Assembly: GCA_000753455.2 (NCBI GenBank)
Contig: LM994670.1
Coordinates: 3,407,250 to 3,471,249 of the forward strand
DNA from: Clostridium jeddahitimonense
Lineage (GTDB): Bacteria; Bacillota; Clostridia; Clostridiales; Clostridiaceae
Direction: 5' to 3'
DNA length: 64,000 nt
Position 1 is the first letter of the stretch. The number at the start of each line of letters is the position of its first letter. Below, one piece after another: positions 34,874 to 45,109 of this stretch. The translations under genes and the position numbers were made by a program. The notes under the pieces were generated by a model, which was not told the DNA's origin, did not search any database, and saw nothing but the letters and a program-made list of their open reading frames with translations.

Positions 34874-37054
34874 TTAATGTTTATACTTTTTTCTAGGTAA
34901 CATAAATATACCAAAAACAATTAATATAATTGCAGCAATTATTATTACTCCAAAATATACTCCTTGTCCAGTAGCTGGTAAATCATTAGTTTTGTCATTT
35001 TCTGTGTTTCCTTGATTACCTGGTTCTTCTGGATTAACAGGTTCGCTTGTATCTCCTGGTTTTTCTGGCTTATTAGTTGTATCCGTATCCCCTGGTTTCT
35101 CTTCATCAACTGGTGGTTCCGGAGTCACATTAGCTTCATTTACAGTCACTGTAATAACTAATTCTTCAGCTTTATTTCCACTTTCATCTTCAGCAGTATA
35201 TGTTATTGTGTATTTACCTGCTTTAGTTGTATCTATCTTATCTATAACTTTATCATTGCTATCTCTTATAACAACTTCTACTGTTACATCTATATCTAGA
35301 TTATCTTTAGCAGTAACTTCTGGAACCTCAAAGTTTGCACCATTTTCAAGTATCATATTTAACGCTCCATTGTACTCTAGTACTGGTGCTTCTTTATCAT
35401 CTTTATCTAATTTAGAGAATACATTATTAAATTCATCAGTATTAGGAACTATAATGTCAATATAGTAAGTATTTGTTCTTCCAAATAACCTAGCTATAAT
35501 TCCCTTTTCCTCTAATCTAATAGAATACTTTTGTGTTCCATTAGCTAAGATTGTTCTACTTGTTACTATCGCTTTAAATTTATTTTGTGCTTGTTCAACA
35601 AACTTATTTAAAGATACTATATTTTCTGTTTCATAAGTCATAGGTGCTTCTTCTGTTCCATCACCCCCAACATTAACTATATCCTCTGGTAAAGATTCTT
35701 CAGGATTCTCTGGAGTTGTTTCGCTATCTTCACCTTCAACTATTAATATTGCAGTTACTTCTTCAGCCTTATTTCCTAAGCTATCTGTTGCATTATACTT
35801 AATTGTATATTCACCTATTTCATTAAAACTGTAAGCTCCATCTACACTTTCTAATTTTTCTCCTGCGTAATAAACACTTACATCAACAGTTAATTTTTGT
35901 CCTAAGTAGTCAGTAGCTATAACACCTTCTAATAAATCTACAGTTTCACCTTTTTTGATAGTTATAGTTTTATTAGTTACATTTATTATTGGATTTGATA
36001 CTGGTTGCTCTTCTCCTTTAACAACTAACATTAACGCTAACTCAGCAATATTACCATGTATATCTTTAGCTATTAATTTAATAGGATATGTTCCTGCATG
36101 ATTAAAGCTATATTCTCCTTCAACTTTAACTTCTACATCTCTACCTCTGAAGTCTTGTGCAGTAATTCCTTCTAATATATTAACCTCTTCACCTTCATTA
36201 ATTGTTATAGTAGAATCCACTATTTGAGAATTTTCTATATTTATTACTGGAAGTGAATCAGCTTCTTCAACTATTACTGGAACCTGTAATGTAGTTGAAT
36301 CACCATAATCATCTGTAGCAGTATAAGTTACATTATAAACACCAACTGTATTTATCTTTACAGTACCACCATTGTGAGTTAATGTAACAGTACCATCCTC
36401 GTCAGTAACATTTACATAATCTTCAGCCTTGAAAGTCTTACCTTTAGTTAAGATTATTTCACCATCTATTATGAACTCAGATTCTTTAAGTTCTATATTG
36501 GGAGCTGAGTTTATGTTTATAGTTTGTGCTTCAGTTGCTAAAACTTGTTCTTTTTTCTTATTAGTATCACTTAATACGTAAGTAATAGATGCTCCATTTG
36601 AGTCAATAGAATATGGCTCTATACTAAATCCTGTCTTTTTATCAGTAGCTTTTTCTAAATCTATTTCACATATCTCAAATTTTGTAGAGACTCTCTCTAA
36701 AGCTTCTGTAGATACTATAAATATCTCCATGCCCTTTTTATCATTACTTACCTTTATATTAGTCTTCATGTTTTCATCATTAGACTTTACTAAAGATCTT
36801 ATTCCCTCTTCTACAAACTTAGCATTTCCATCTATTTTAATACCAAATTGCAGCGATTTTATATTAGGTTCAAAATCATCTAATGAAATTCTAATTGTAT
36901 CTCTATCTACTTTTTCAATATTTAACTTTACACTAGCATCTTCATTTACAGCAAGCTCTGCAGAAATACTTTTAGCATATAAAAATATGCTCAAAGTAGC
37001 TATAACAGCTAGTAATAAAGGTATAAGCTTCTTCTTAGTTTTTACCTTTTTCAT
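34874..37054 (-). CDS. LPxTG-type wall-anchored protein with cohesin-like and Ig-like domains
   Basis: A 726-residue sortase substrate. After a signal peptide (residues 1-32) comes a domain of about 130 residues (ISLDDFEPNIKSLQFGIKI ... ICEIDLEKA) that looks like a cohesin-type beta sandwich; this likeness is by eye. Three Ig-like modules follow, each ending in a strand like YNVTYTATDDYGDS, then a spacer with KYSIRLEEKG, a fourth Ig-like module, a Pro/Glu-rich wall-spanning region, LPATG, a hydrophobic helix and a basic tail. GAGGAG precedes the ATG. It lies 15 bases after the dockerin-bearing metallopeptidase, so it could hold that unanchored enzyme on the wall. Confidence 0.85.
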   Translation of the reverse strand: MKKVKTKKKLIPLLLAVIATLSIFLYAKSISAELAVNEDASVKLNIEKVDRDTIRISLDDFEPNIKSLQFGIKIDGNAKFVEEGIRSLVKSNDENMKTNIKVSNDKKGMEIFIVSTEALERVSTKFEICEIDLEKATDKKTGFSIEPYSIDSNGASITYVLSDTNKKKEQVLATEAQTININSAPNIELKESEFIIDGEIILTKGKTFKAEDYVNVTDEDGTVTLTHNGGTVKINTVGVYNVTYTATDDYGDSTTLQVPVIVEEADSLPVINIENSQIVDSTITINEGEEVNILEGITAQDFRGRDVEVKVEGEYSFNHAGTYPIKLIAKDIHGNIAELALMLVVKGEEQPVSNPIINVTNKTITIKKGETVDLLEGVIATDYLGQKLTVDVSVYYAGEKLESVDGAYSFNEIGEYTIKYNATDSLGNKAEEVTAILIVEGEDSETTPENPEESLPEDIVNVGGDGTEEAPMTYETENIVSLNKFVEQAQNKFKAIVTSRTILANGTQKYSIRLEEKGIIARLFGRTNTYYIDIIVPNTDEFNNVFSKLDKDDKEAPVLEYNGALNMILENGANFEVPEVTAKDNLDIDVTVEVVIRDSNDKVIDKIDTTKAGKYTITYTAEDESGNKAEELVITVTVNEANVTPEPPVDEEKPGDTDTTNKPEKPGDTSEPVNPEEPGNQGNTENDKTNDLPATGQGVYFGVIIIAAIILIVFGIFMLPRKKYKH

Positions 37055-37069
37055 ACTATTCTCCTCTTA

Positions 37070-40000
37070 CTATCTATTTTCTGTAACCTTATTTATTAAA
37101 TCTTTATTTATTTCTATAACCTTAACATTGTTAGAGCTTAGAGCACTTCTACCAGCTCCACCGTTGAAACTTATTTGTGGTAATTTGCTTGGTACATCTA
37201 TTTTAAATGTATCACTAACTAATCTTTGTCCACCATCAATAGCATCTGCTGTATCAGTTCTATAAAGCTCTGCAAATACTTTAGAGTTATCTTCCATGAA
37301 TTTTGCTGAATCTTCAGGTCTTACCCAATAAATCCAAGTTCCTTCAGCTATTTCTTCTATATTTCCATTATCAGGCACTTGAGCAAATAATAATCCATCA
37401 TATTTTTCTGCAATATGCTCTTCATCTTGATTTAATACTAAAGGTACATTAAATGCAGGATTTCCTCTATATTCACCAGTTATAACTATAGAACCTGCTG
37501 GTATTGATTTTTCTTCTGTTTCATTACCATCACCAACTACGTAAGTGAATTCATCTTTTAACACTCCGATTCCATTTGCATAGTTAATATTATCATCAGC
37601 AACACCAATTTCAATGTTATCACCTGGAGGCGTTATTACTTCAAGTTCTGATGCTGAAATATATTTAGTTCCTAAAGCAGTTATTTTTACATATCTTGCA
37701 TTATAAGAAGCTAATTGGTTTCCACCTTCAACACCTTCTTTATCAAAGTAAATTGTTGCCGTAGGATTTTCAGGTGTTAAATTTAATTCTCCATTCTTAA
37801 CAGTTGTCCAATTTACACCATCTTTACTTACTTCAATTTTATATTTTTTAATTGAGTCTGTTTCTATAACATCTTTCTTAAATATAAATCCTGTGCTTTC
37901 AACTGGTGCAGTGTATTTAATTCCTACTAAAGTCTTCATCTCAGTTGTATCTAACATTAAATAAGGACTATTATTAGGATGCATTTCTGGTAAATGTACT
38001 GAGCTATTATACTCACCATTAATTAACATTCTTCCTGCATATGCAGTACCATTATTATTATCTAATGCATTTTTTAAATCTACATTTCCTTCATGACCAT
38101 GTATATCATTACTTTCTTCATTCATACTAATAGTATTTGAAGTTAAAATAGTACTTGACTTATCTACTCCACCTTCATGTCTTATCTTAACTGTTCCTAA
38201 CTCTACAGTATTTGTTGATTTTAAGTTATAATCATAAGCAACTGCTGAATAAGTTACTACTCTATTGTTAATATTATCAACAATATCAGTATATACAGTT
38301 GTATCATTTACTTTATCTGCTTCAATAAATCCGCAAGGCTCTCCATTTCTATAGATTTCATATCCTAATATCTTATCCTTACTCTTATTTACTGATAAGT
38401 TAATTGAGACTTTCTTATCATCTACATAGGAACCATCTTTTATTGGAGTATCGTTAGAATCATTTCCAAAAGTTGCTGTTAGAGTAGTTCCTTCTTCCAT
38501 ATCTGCAGTTCCTGCAATTCTTCTTCTTCTAGCTTCATCATTAATATATTGAATCTTTCTAGTTTCCTCAGAGAATTTAGATACATATTCTAATGTTGTT
38601 TGGTTTGCTATTATACCATGAGCTTCATAAAAAGCAGTTAAATTCCTTCCTGCAGCTTTAGAAGTCATTCTAATTAACCATTGATCTCTATCTCCGTTAG
38701 CTCTTTCTTCTGCTGTCATTTCTCTATAAGCTCTGTTTAACTTAGCATAGAATGAGTCATTGCTTAAATCAGCATCATTATCTGTAAGTAACATCTTATA
38801 AGTTATGTCATCTTCATATGCTAAATATGGTTGCCATAACATATTTACTACTACACTTCTATTAGTAGATAATCCTATAGTATTAGAAGTTACCTTCTTA
38901 TATACTTCTGACATTGATGATGCATATGGACTATCTTCGTTTAACATAGTTGCTGTAATTGCAGTCATCAAGTTATTACTAGTTTCAGGATAAAGTCTAT
39001 CTCCAATATCCATAGCATGTCCCATTTCATGTCCTATTAAAGCACCATAAAGCTTAGCTTCATTTTCATTTGTAACATTTCCCTCTTCATTAAACTTATA
39101 TGGTACACCTTGAATATATGAAGATGATCCAAAGCCTACACCTATGTGATGACTTGATGCATAAGCAGCAGCTCCCATCATCATTCTTTGATACTTAACA
39201 TTTAATCTTGTAAGTGGTGCTCTATGCTTGCTGAAGTATGCTCTATCTTCATCATCAATTGAACCACTTTTATTAAAATCTTTAACCTCTTCAAATACAC
39301 CCTTCTTAGCAAATCCAACTTGTACTTCTTGCTCCCAAGCTAAAAGTGCATTATAAACTCTATCAACTTCTTTATCAATATCTCCATTTAGGCCATCTTT
39401 AATTCCTTTAAGAATTTCTGAAGCTGGTAAAGTAAGTGTAAATCTATCACCTTCTATATCAGTTGTATTTAAAGGTGATGTTTGTTCATCATAAGGATAT
39501 ATATTATTTTCTCTATCAATAGTTTTTCCTTCATAAAGACTTTCTATATTACCCATATATAACTTTAATTCTTCTATATATGTCTTTATTTTACCCTTTA
39601 CTTCATCAACCTTACTTGAATCATTTATTATATTATTAACATTTAAATGAGGAATCTCAGTAACTCCACTTAAACGTATCTTAACATCTGCAGTTGTAGA
39701 ACCATTAGTAACTCTTGCCATTACTTGTCCACCTTTTTCTACATCAGCTGCAATAATTGATGGTATAGTAATTTCTGTTCTACCTGGAGCTATTGTAACA
39801 GTTCCTCCTTGATATTGACTTGGAAGTCCGTAATTTTGAAGGAATGTTATTTGAACTCTTGTATTTGGGTCACTTGATCCCATATATACTACTATCTGCT
39901 CAGATGTTCCATCTTCATCAACACCTGGTCTTGCAACACTTCCTAACGATTGCCAGTCATTTTGCATTCCTAATTTTGGTCCTTCATTATCATCTCTAAT

Positions 40001-43000
40001 ACTAGCATCAAGTGTTGTTATTTCTTCAGAAACTTCTCTATCATTATATAATAATTGAGCAACCTCTAACTCCTTTTCTAAAACAGCCTTATCAGGATGA
40101 TATTCATTAGAGATAGGATCTTTAGTATTTAATCTATCTCTTAATTCATTTAAAGTTTCTTGGGTTACTTCTTTTTTAAGAACAAGTCTTAAATCATCTG
40201 TATATAGTGCCTTTATATCATCAGCTATACTATCATACTTATAGAATCTAAGCTCTGACATAGTTTGTCTATTTCCGCCCCATCCAGCTGTATCTACTTT
40301 TATTTTCTTAGCATTTATTGGCTCTGATAATTTTACAATATAGTATTTATTCCCATTAGATGTTTTTTGTTGGATAGATGTTGGACGAACTACCTTAGCT
40401 TCCGTACCATTCTCTGTATTTTCCCAATAAGTAATTTTAACTTCTTTTACTGCCATAGGATATCCTTGCTCTAAGGTTTCTGCAAATGCTATTGATCCTA
40501 TTTCATATGTGTCATCAAAAGTGATTTCAGATCCTCTATTTGCTCCGTAAACAGCTCCTGTATCCCAGTCATTAACCTTCCAGGAAGTTGTAAAGTCTCC
40601 GTCAACTAAAGCATACTCTGAATCATATTTTAATGAGCCATCGTTTCCCCATCCATCTGCGTCATTCTTATTACGTACATCAACAATATGCTCTGTACCA
40701 ATCTCATTTTCATCTGTTGGTCTATTTATAAGATTATATTCTGGCATTACTGGTGGGATAACTGATGTAGTTTTAGCTATATATGTGCTAGACATCTTAC
40801 TTGTCCCTAAATGGTTAGTTGCAGTAACCCTTACTTCATAAGCAGTATTATCTTCAAGATTAGTTATAGTATAGCTACCACTTCTTGATAGTTTACTCTT
40901 ATCTGGATTAGTAACCTCTGGGCTATCCTCTGTCACTTCTTTATTACCATCATTTGCTTTTAGCCAATTTTTATTTGTATCTCCAAGTTTTCTATAGTAG
41001 ATATCAAAATCTCTAGCTTGTGAATGTTCTTCCCATTTTACAGTAAAAGATTTATACCCTTGGCTTGTTGTTAAGTTTCTTGGTGGCTCTGGTGCACTAT
41101 TAGGAACTACCCTTACTTCTAATACACTTTCAGTATATTCATTGTAGTACTTATCAATTGGGTTGAATGATCCATCTACATTGTCTGCAGTTCCATCAAA
41201 ACCTGCTCCTATATCATCTTCACTTAAATATCCACTATTCCACTCTCCATTTAGTGATTGAATACTTACTCTATATAAATCATAAGGCTTAATGTCCTTA
41301 TCTAATATCTTTATGCTTGTTTGATTTGTTTGAAGCTTCTTTGTACTCTTAACATTTCCATTATCATCAAGCTTTTGATACATTACTTCATATGAAGTTA
41401 CATTTGCTTGTGGTTCCCATGCTAGAGTTATACTTTCATTATGTAAATTTGTAGAAGTTTCTACAATCTTAAGTTTAGGAATATTCATATCTGGTTTTGG
41501 AATTTCCTTATAAACATTATTTAAGAACTCTATCTTAGCAATTTCTGATATTTTTTTATTCCCTCTATTTCCTGTTACATTAATAGAAATTTTCTTAACA
41601 GCTATTTGATTTCCAAGTTCTATTACAACATCGCCTTGTTCATTTACTCTTGTTATAGCTCCTAAAGCCATTCTTGCTTCCGCTGCCGATGAATCATCAT
41701 TAGTTTTATTTTCATCAAAATTCAAGGTATGTTGTTGCCCATTTTCATCTTCATATGTAATTGTACCCATAGATGGTACCCCGGCCTCTGAATTAGATGA
41801 AGTTATTGGAGCTTTTATAACTATTTGATCCATCTTTACATTTTCACTACTTCTAGTATTTTTAGATAAGTCAAATGCTAAAGTTAATGGGCTTTCTACA
41901 GAAGGTGCTTGTCCATCTACCTTACCTATAGTTACTACTGAATCCGAATCAGTTAATATATCCTTTAAGCTAGCCGATCCTTCTTCTAGCTTCGCTCCTT
42001 CTGCTTTTACATCTATATTTTCTAACTTTAATATTGCATCTGTATCTGTAACTTCTGCTAAACCTAATTCTTTACCGATATTTTCATTAACATAAGTTAA
42101 GTCTGCAATATCAACTATTCCATCATTATTTAAATCATATTTAGCTTGAGATTTACCTAGATTTTCAAAAACTAGGTTATAATCACCCATATCTATTATT
42201 CCATTACCGTCTACATCTCCAGCTAAGAATCCCCCATTGTATCCTTGTGATGAATTATACCCACTACTTAAAGTAACTCTCTTAGAATAATTAACTACTT
42301 CTATATCATCTACTCTAGTATTTGTATGTCTATCACTATTTACTTCTAAAGAGTAGTTTCCAAGCTCCAAACCTTCAAATACTACATGTAAGAAGTAAAT
42401 ATTTTTATCACCTTCTTCTAAAGGCTTTCTTATTGAATTTAATTTTTTAATTTTATAAGATGCCCCATTATCTAAAGTACCTTCTTCAATAGATAAATCA
42501 GTTATATTACCAATTTTTTGCCCATCTTTTGATATAGAAAATGATATATTATCAGTATTAATTATAGGCATTGGAAAATTAATATCTAATTCTATTTTTC
42601 CCTTTGATTCATAACTATTTGAAGTCCCAGTGCTATTCTCTTTTTCACTTTCTGATGTTTTTTCATCTTCAGATATATTTGCATTATCTTCTAATGTTTT
42701 ATCATTAGATACTTCAGTAGATTCCTCACTATTACTAGCACCGTCTTCATTTGTTATAGTTGATTCACCTTCTGTAACAGTTTCATCATTGGATTCATTT
42801 ATATTAGAATCACTATTATTAGTATCTACATTTTCAACATCCTCAACTTCTTCAGTTTCAGTAGTTCCTATATTTTCACTACTTTCTTCATTATTACTAT
42901 CTTGAGGTACTTCAGAATTATCTACAGCATCTTTAATTTCTGTGTTACTATCCTCAATTTTTTCAGTATTCTCTACAGTAACATCTACTGTATTTTCTGC

Positions 43001-43141
43001 TACATTATCAACATCAACATTATTAGTATCAATATTCTTTTCAAATGCATTAACAGCTTGAGAAGATATTCCAACTAAATTCGTCGTTGCCAATGCTGTC
43101 GCAATAGTTTTCGAAATTATTTTTTTACTTCCCTTTTTCAT
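37070..43141 (-). CDS. Giant secreted M60-like metallopeptidase with dockerin and CBM32-like modules
   Basis: Start at 43141 (GGAG nine bases upstream), 2023 residues. Order by eye: signal peptide; acidic low-complexity Ser/Asn/Glu region to about 190; a beta domain; a two-repeat dockerin (GDVDGNGIIDMGDYNLV then YDLNNDGIVDIADLTYV, from about 306 to 360); a discoidin/CBM32-like domain; two FN3 domains (TLAWEP, FTVKWEE); a second discoidin-like domain; a helical spacer; and the peptidase region with SSHHIGVGFGSS. The zinc motif is HEMGH (H1371, H1375) with a possible third ligand E1386. A C-terminal CBM32-like domain follows. M60/enhancin-like enzymes cut O-glycosylated proteins such as mucins. 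No wall anchor is visible. Co-operonic with the LPATG protein. Confidence 0.85.
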   Translation of the reverse strand: MKKGSKKIISKTIATALATTNLVGISSQAVNAFEKNIDTNNVDVDNVAENTVDVTVENTEKIEDSNTEIKDAVDNSEVPQDSNNEESSENIGTTETEEVEDVENVDTNNSDSNINESNDETVTEGESTITNEDGASNSEESTEVSNDKTLEDNANISEDEKTSESEKENSTGTSNSYESKGKIELDINFPMPIINTDNISFSISKDGQKIGNITDLSIEEGTLDNGASYKIKKLNSIRKPLEEGDKNIYFLHVVFEGLELGNYSLEVNSDRHTNTRVDDIEVVNYSKRVTLSSGYNSSQGYNGGFLAGDVDGNGIIDMGDYNLVFENLGKSQAKYDLNNDGIVDIADLTYVNENIGKELGLAEVTDTDAILKLENIDVKAEGAKLEEGSASLKDILTDSDSVVTIGKVDGQAPSVESPLTLAFDLSKNTRSSENVKMDQIVIKAPITSSNSEAGVPSMGTITYEDENGQQHTLNFDENKTNDDSSAAEARMALGAITRVNEQGDVVIELGNQIAVKKISINVTGNRGNKKISEIAKIEFLNNVYKEIPKPDMNIPKLKIVETSTNLHNESITLAWEPQANVTSYEVMYQKLDDNGNVKSTKKLQTNQTSIKILDKDIKPYDLYRVSIQSLNGEWNSGYLSEDDIGAGFDGTADNVDGSFNPIDKYYNEYTESVLEVRVVPNSAPEPPRNLTTSQGYKSFTVKWEEHSQARDFDIYYRKLGDTNKNWLKANDGNKEVTEDSPEVTNPDKSKLSRSGSYTITNLEDNTAYEVRVTATNHLGTSKMSSTYIAKTTSVIPPVMPEYNLINRPTDENEIGTEHIVDVRNKNDADGWGNDGSLKYDSEYALVDGDFTTSWKVNDWDTGAVYGANRGSEITFDDTYEIGSIAFAETLEQGYPMAVKEVKITYWENTENGTEAKVVRPTSIQQKTSNGNKYYIVKLSEPINAKKIKVDTAGWGGNRQTMSELRFYKYDSIADDIKALYTDDLRLVLKKEVTQETLNELRDRLNTKDPISNEYHPDKAVLEKELEVAQLLYNDREVSEEITTLDASIRDDNEGPKLGMQNDWQSLGSVARPGVDEDGTSEQIVVYMGSSDPNTRVQITFLQNYGLPSQYQGGTVTIAPGRTEITIPSIIAADVEKGGQVMARVTNGSTTADVKIRLSGVTEIPHLNVNNIINDSSKVDEVKGKIKTYIEELKLYMGNIESLYEGKTIDRENNIYPYDEQTSPLNTTDIEGDRFTLTLPASEILKGIKDGLNGDIDKEVDRVYNALLAWEQEVQVGFAKKGVFEEVKDFNKSGSIDDEDRAYFSKHRAPLTRLNVKYQRMMMGAAAYASSHHIGVGFGSSSYIQGVPYKFNEEGNVTNENEAKLYGALIGHEMGHAMDIGDRLYPETSNNLMTAITATMLNEDSPYASSMSEVYKKVTSNTIGLSTNRSVVVNMLWQPYLAYEDDITYKMLLTDNDADLSNDSFYAKLNRAYREMTAEERANGDRDQWLIRMTSKAAGRNLTAFYEAHGIIANQTTLEYVSKFSEETRKIQYINDEARRRRIAGTADMEEGTTLTATFGNDSNDTPIKDGSYVDDKKVSINLSVNKSKDKILGYEIYRNGEPCGFIEADKVNDTTVYTDIVDNINNRVVTYSAVAYDYNLKSTNTVELGTVKIRHEGGVDKSSTILTSNTISMNEESNDIHGHEGNVDLKNALDNNNGTAYAGRMLINGEYNSSVHLPEMHPNNSPYLMLDTTEMKTLVGIKYTAPVESTGFIFKKDVIETDSIKKYKIEVSKDGVNWTTVKNGELNLTPENPTATIYFDKEGVEGGNQLASYNARYVKITALGTKYISASELEVITPPGDNIEIGVADDNINYANGIGVLKDEFTYVVGDGNETEEKSIPAGSIVITGEYRGNPAFNVPLVLNQDEEHIAEKYDGLLFAQVPDNGNIEEIAEGTWIYWVRPEDSAKFMEDNSKVFAELYRTDTADAIDGGQRLVSDTFKIDVPSKLPQISFNGGAGRSALSSNNVKVIEINKDLINKVTENR

Positions 43142-43339
43142 ACTATTTTTCTCCATATTAAACTAAAATTTTTGACATTTTTTTATTTTAATATAAAATT
43201 ATATTAAAATAAAGTAATTTTTTGCTAATAATTATTATTTATACGTAAATATCTATTATTTTTACTTAATTTTCTATATCTAGTTTTAGAAAAGACACAA
43301 ATATATATTATTTATAGGGGTAATCCTATTCCTAAACAT

Positions 43340-43388
43340 AAAGAAATCCCCTATATAGATACAAAATCTCTATATGGGGGATTTCTTT
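43340..43388 (-). terminator. Terminator after the TIM-barrel glycosidase gene
   Basis: Long stem AAAGAAATCCCC.TATATAGA and its near-complement (to 43388), about 60 bases past the stop. The rest of the gap to 43141 is an AT-rich leader; TATAAT on the minus strand at 43198-43203 is the only promoter hint. Confidence 0.75.
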
Positions 43389-43448
43389 ATTTAGATAAAC
43401 AATATTAAATTTCTAATACTATAGCTAACCTTACATAAATCCTTAATA

Positions 43449-44501
43449 TTAATTCCATTCCTTTATAACGTCCATACTTTCTTTTGATGGGTAAAAGTTT
43501 TTATCCTGACCTTTTTCTCCTACTGCAAATATAGAAAATCCTTTTATATAATCTTTATCTCCAAATACATTTTTATAAGCCTCGAAACATCGTGCTTGCT
43601 CTTCATTATTTTCTATACTTGAAACATTACTATTCCACGGATGCATTGCTGCATAATTCCTTCTTGGAAAGCCTAACTCCCCAAAGTATATTTGTTTATT
43701 ATATTTCTTATAAAAATTATGTATTTCTTCTACTACATTCTGATTTCTATTATATATCTCAGTAGAGGTTAAATATTCTACTAACTCTTCTACTGTATTT
43801 TCTTCTTTATCACTTAACTCAAAATAAGCAGCTATAGATATAAAATCTACCGATGAAAATATCTTATTATTTAGCTTTTCATTATATTTATTAATGCTTT
43901 CTTCATCCCACTTTGCCGTATACCACCATGATGTTTTATATGTAACAAGACCATTAAATTTTTCTTTTACATACTCTATTATATCTATCCACTCATCTTG
44001 GTAACTTTCTAACTTAGTAAGATTTGAAGCAGTAATTATTATATCAACATCATATTTATTAGCTATTTCATCTATTAATTTGCCTAAAATACACTTCCAA
44101 TCCTCAAAAAACTTATTCTTATCCTCCGGATCAAATTCTGTTTCATAGTCACTACCATTATTTATCCAAGGATAAAGTTCTAATATTACATTTATATTAG
44201 AAGACTTAAGTTTTTTAATTAGCTCTATAGCCTTTTCTTTGCTGTATTCATTAATCTTCATCTCATTTGAAGTTAGCATTGGTATTTCTATAACTACTGG
44301 AACATTCACAGTATTAACCTTTAAAGATTCAATATCAATCATAGCTTGATCAATCTCATAATCTGTAGATAAGTTTACTGATTTAATCTTATCCACATTC
44401 CCATCATTCTCTTCTGTAATATTGTGGATATTTTTAAAATATAATCCACAAACTGTTAATAAAATTATTAAACCTAATATAATTGCTATTATTTTTTTCA
44501 T
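43449..44501 (-). CDS. Secreted or membrane-anchored TIM-barrel glycoside hydrolase (GH113-like)
   Basis: A 350-residue protein with an N-terminal hydrophobic helix (KKIIAIILGLIILLTVCGLY), acting as signal or anchor, and a barrel domain. Landmarks: INVILELYPWIN (strand with active-site surroundings), IITASNLTKLES, KTSWWYT, VDFISIAAYFEL and QIYFGELGFPRR, whose Glu would be the catalytic nucleophile in GH113/GTA-type enzymes. Ending FSIFAVGEKGQDKNFYPS is also typical. It probably cuts a beta-linked polysaccharide, perhaps mannan or the cell's own exopolysaccharide made at 47-53 kb. It is transcribed alone, with a 13-bp inverted repeat in the leader. Confidence 0.75.
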   Translation of the reverse strand: MKKIIAIILGLIILLTVCGLYFKNIHNITEENDGNVDKIKSVNLSTDYEIDQAMIDIESLKVNTVNVPVVIEIPMLTSNEMKINEYSKEKAIELIKKLKSSNINVILELYPWINNGSDYETEFDPEDKNKFFEDWKCILGKLIDEIANKYDVDIIITASNLTKLESYQDEWIDIIEYVKEKFNGLVTYKTSWWYTAKWDEESINKYNEKLNNKIFSSVDFISIAAYFELSDKEENTVEELVEYLTSTEIYNRNQNVVEEIHNFYKKYNKQIYFGELGFPRRNYAAMHPWNSNVSSIENNEEQARCFEAYKNVFGDKDYIKGFSIFAVGEKGQDKNFYPSKESMDVIKEWN

Positions 44502-44594
44502 AAATTCCTCTTATATATTTTTTTGATTGCTATTTATGATTATTTTACATCATTTTTACTATCTTTACTATTTTGCATATAAAAAGATTTTTAA

Positions 44595-44631
44595 CTAATG
44601 TTAAATTCTTGTTATGAAAATTTAACATTAG
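44595..44631. repeat. 13-bp perfect inverted repeat in the leader of the glycosidase gene
   Basis: CTAATGTTAAATT (44595-44607) and AATTTAACATTAG (44619-44631), 11-base loop, about 95 bases before the gene start. It could be an operator or an RNA hairpin. The remaining gap to 45109 shows no supported gene: a 56-codon frame at 44872-45039 has AAAGGAG too far (about 13 bases) from its ATG. Confidence 0.7.
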
Positions 44632-45109
44632 AGTATTTATAAATCTATTGAATTAATATTTTTAGTTATATATAATTATCTTTAAAACTATATGGCAAAT
44701 ACTATATACTAAGTTAAATTTTATTTAAAAATAAATTATTTTGTACTATATTGAATTTAATATTATTTCAAATCACAAGACATTGTTTGCGTCTTTTTAG
44801 GTGTAGATTATGTCTTTTTACATGGTATCTATTAATAATGATTGAATAAGAAAAGGAGCATAATTTCTATTATGGAAGAACAGATACAAAAGTATTGGTT
44901 GTATAAGGTAACCACCGATATTTTTGGACAAACTATTATTTATTTAGTGATTAAGTTATCACAACTCTTTATAATTCTTAATAAAGAATCTAGTATACAA
45001 ATATTATTCAATAAAAGTTATGAATTCAATAGTAGTTAATTCTTTTGTTAGCTTTAAGAGCTATATTGACTACAATCTATTGTTTTATTCTTTAAGGAGT
45101 GACTTTTAA

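Noticed and set aside
36729..37265. Plus-strand open frame of 178 codons
   Set aside because: It is antisense to two well-supported surface-protein genes and lacks a ribosome site and domain.
44842..45039. Small open frame upstream of ktrB as a leader peptide
   Set aside because: The ATG at 44872 is about 13 bases from AAAGGAG, composition is ordinary intergenic, and no homologue pattern is recognised.
44502..45109. c-di-AMP (ydaO-type) riboswitch before ktrB
   Set aside because: I could not find the conserved G-rich paired elements; only AT-rich sequence and one dyad that belongs to the opposite gene.
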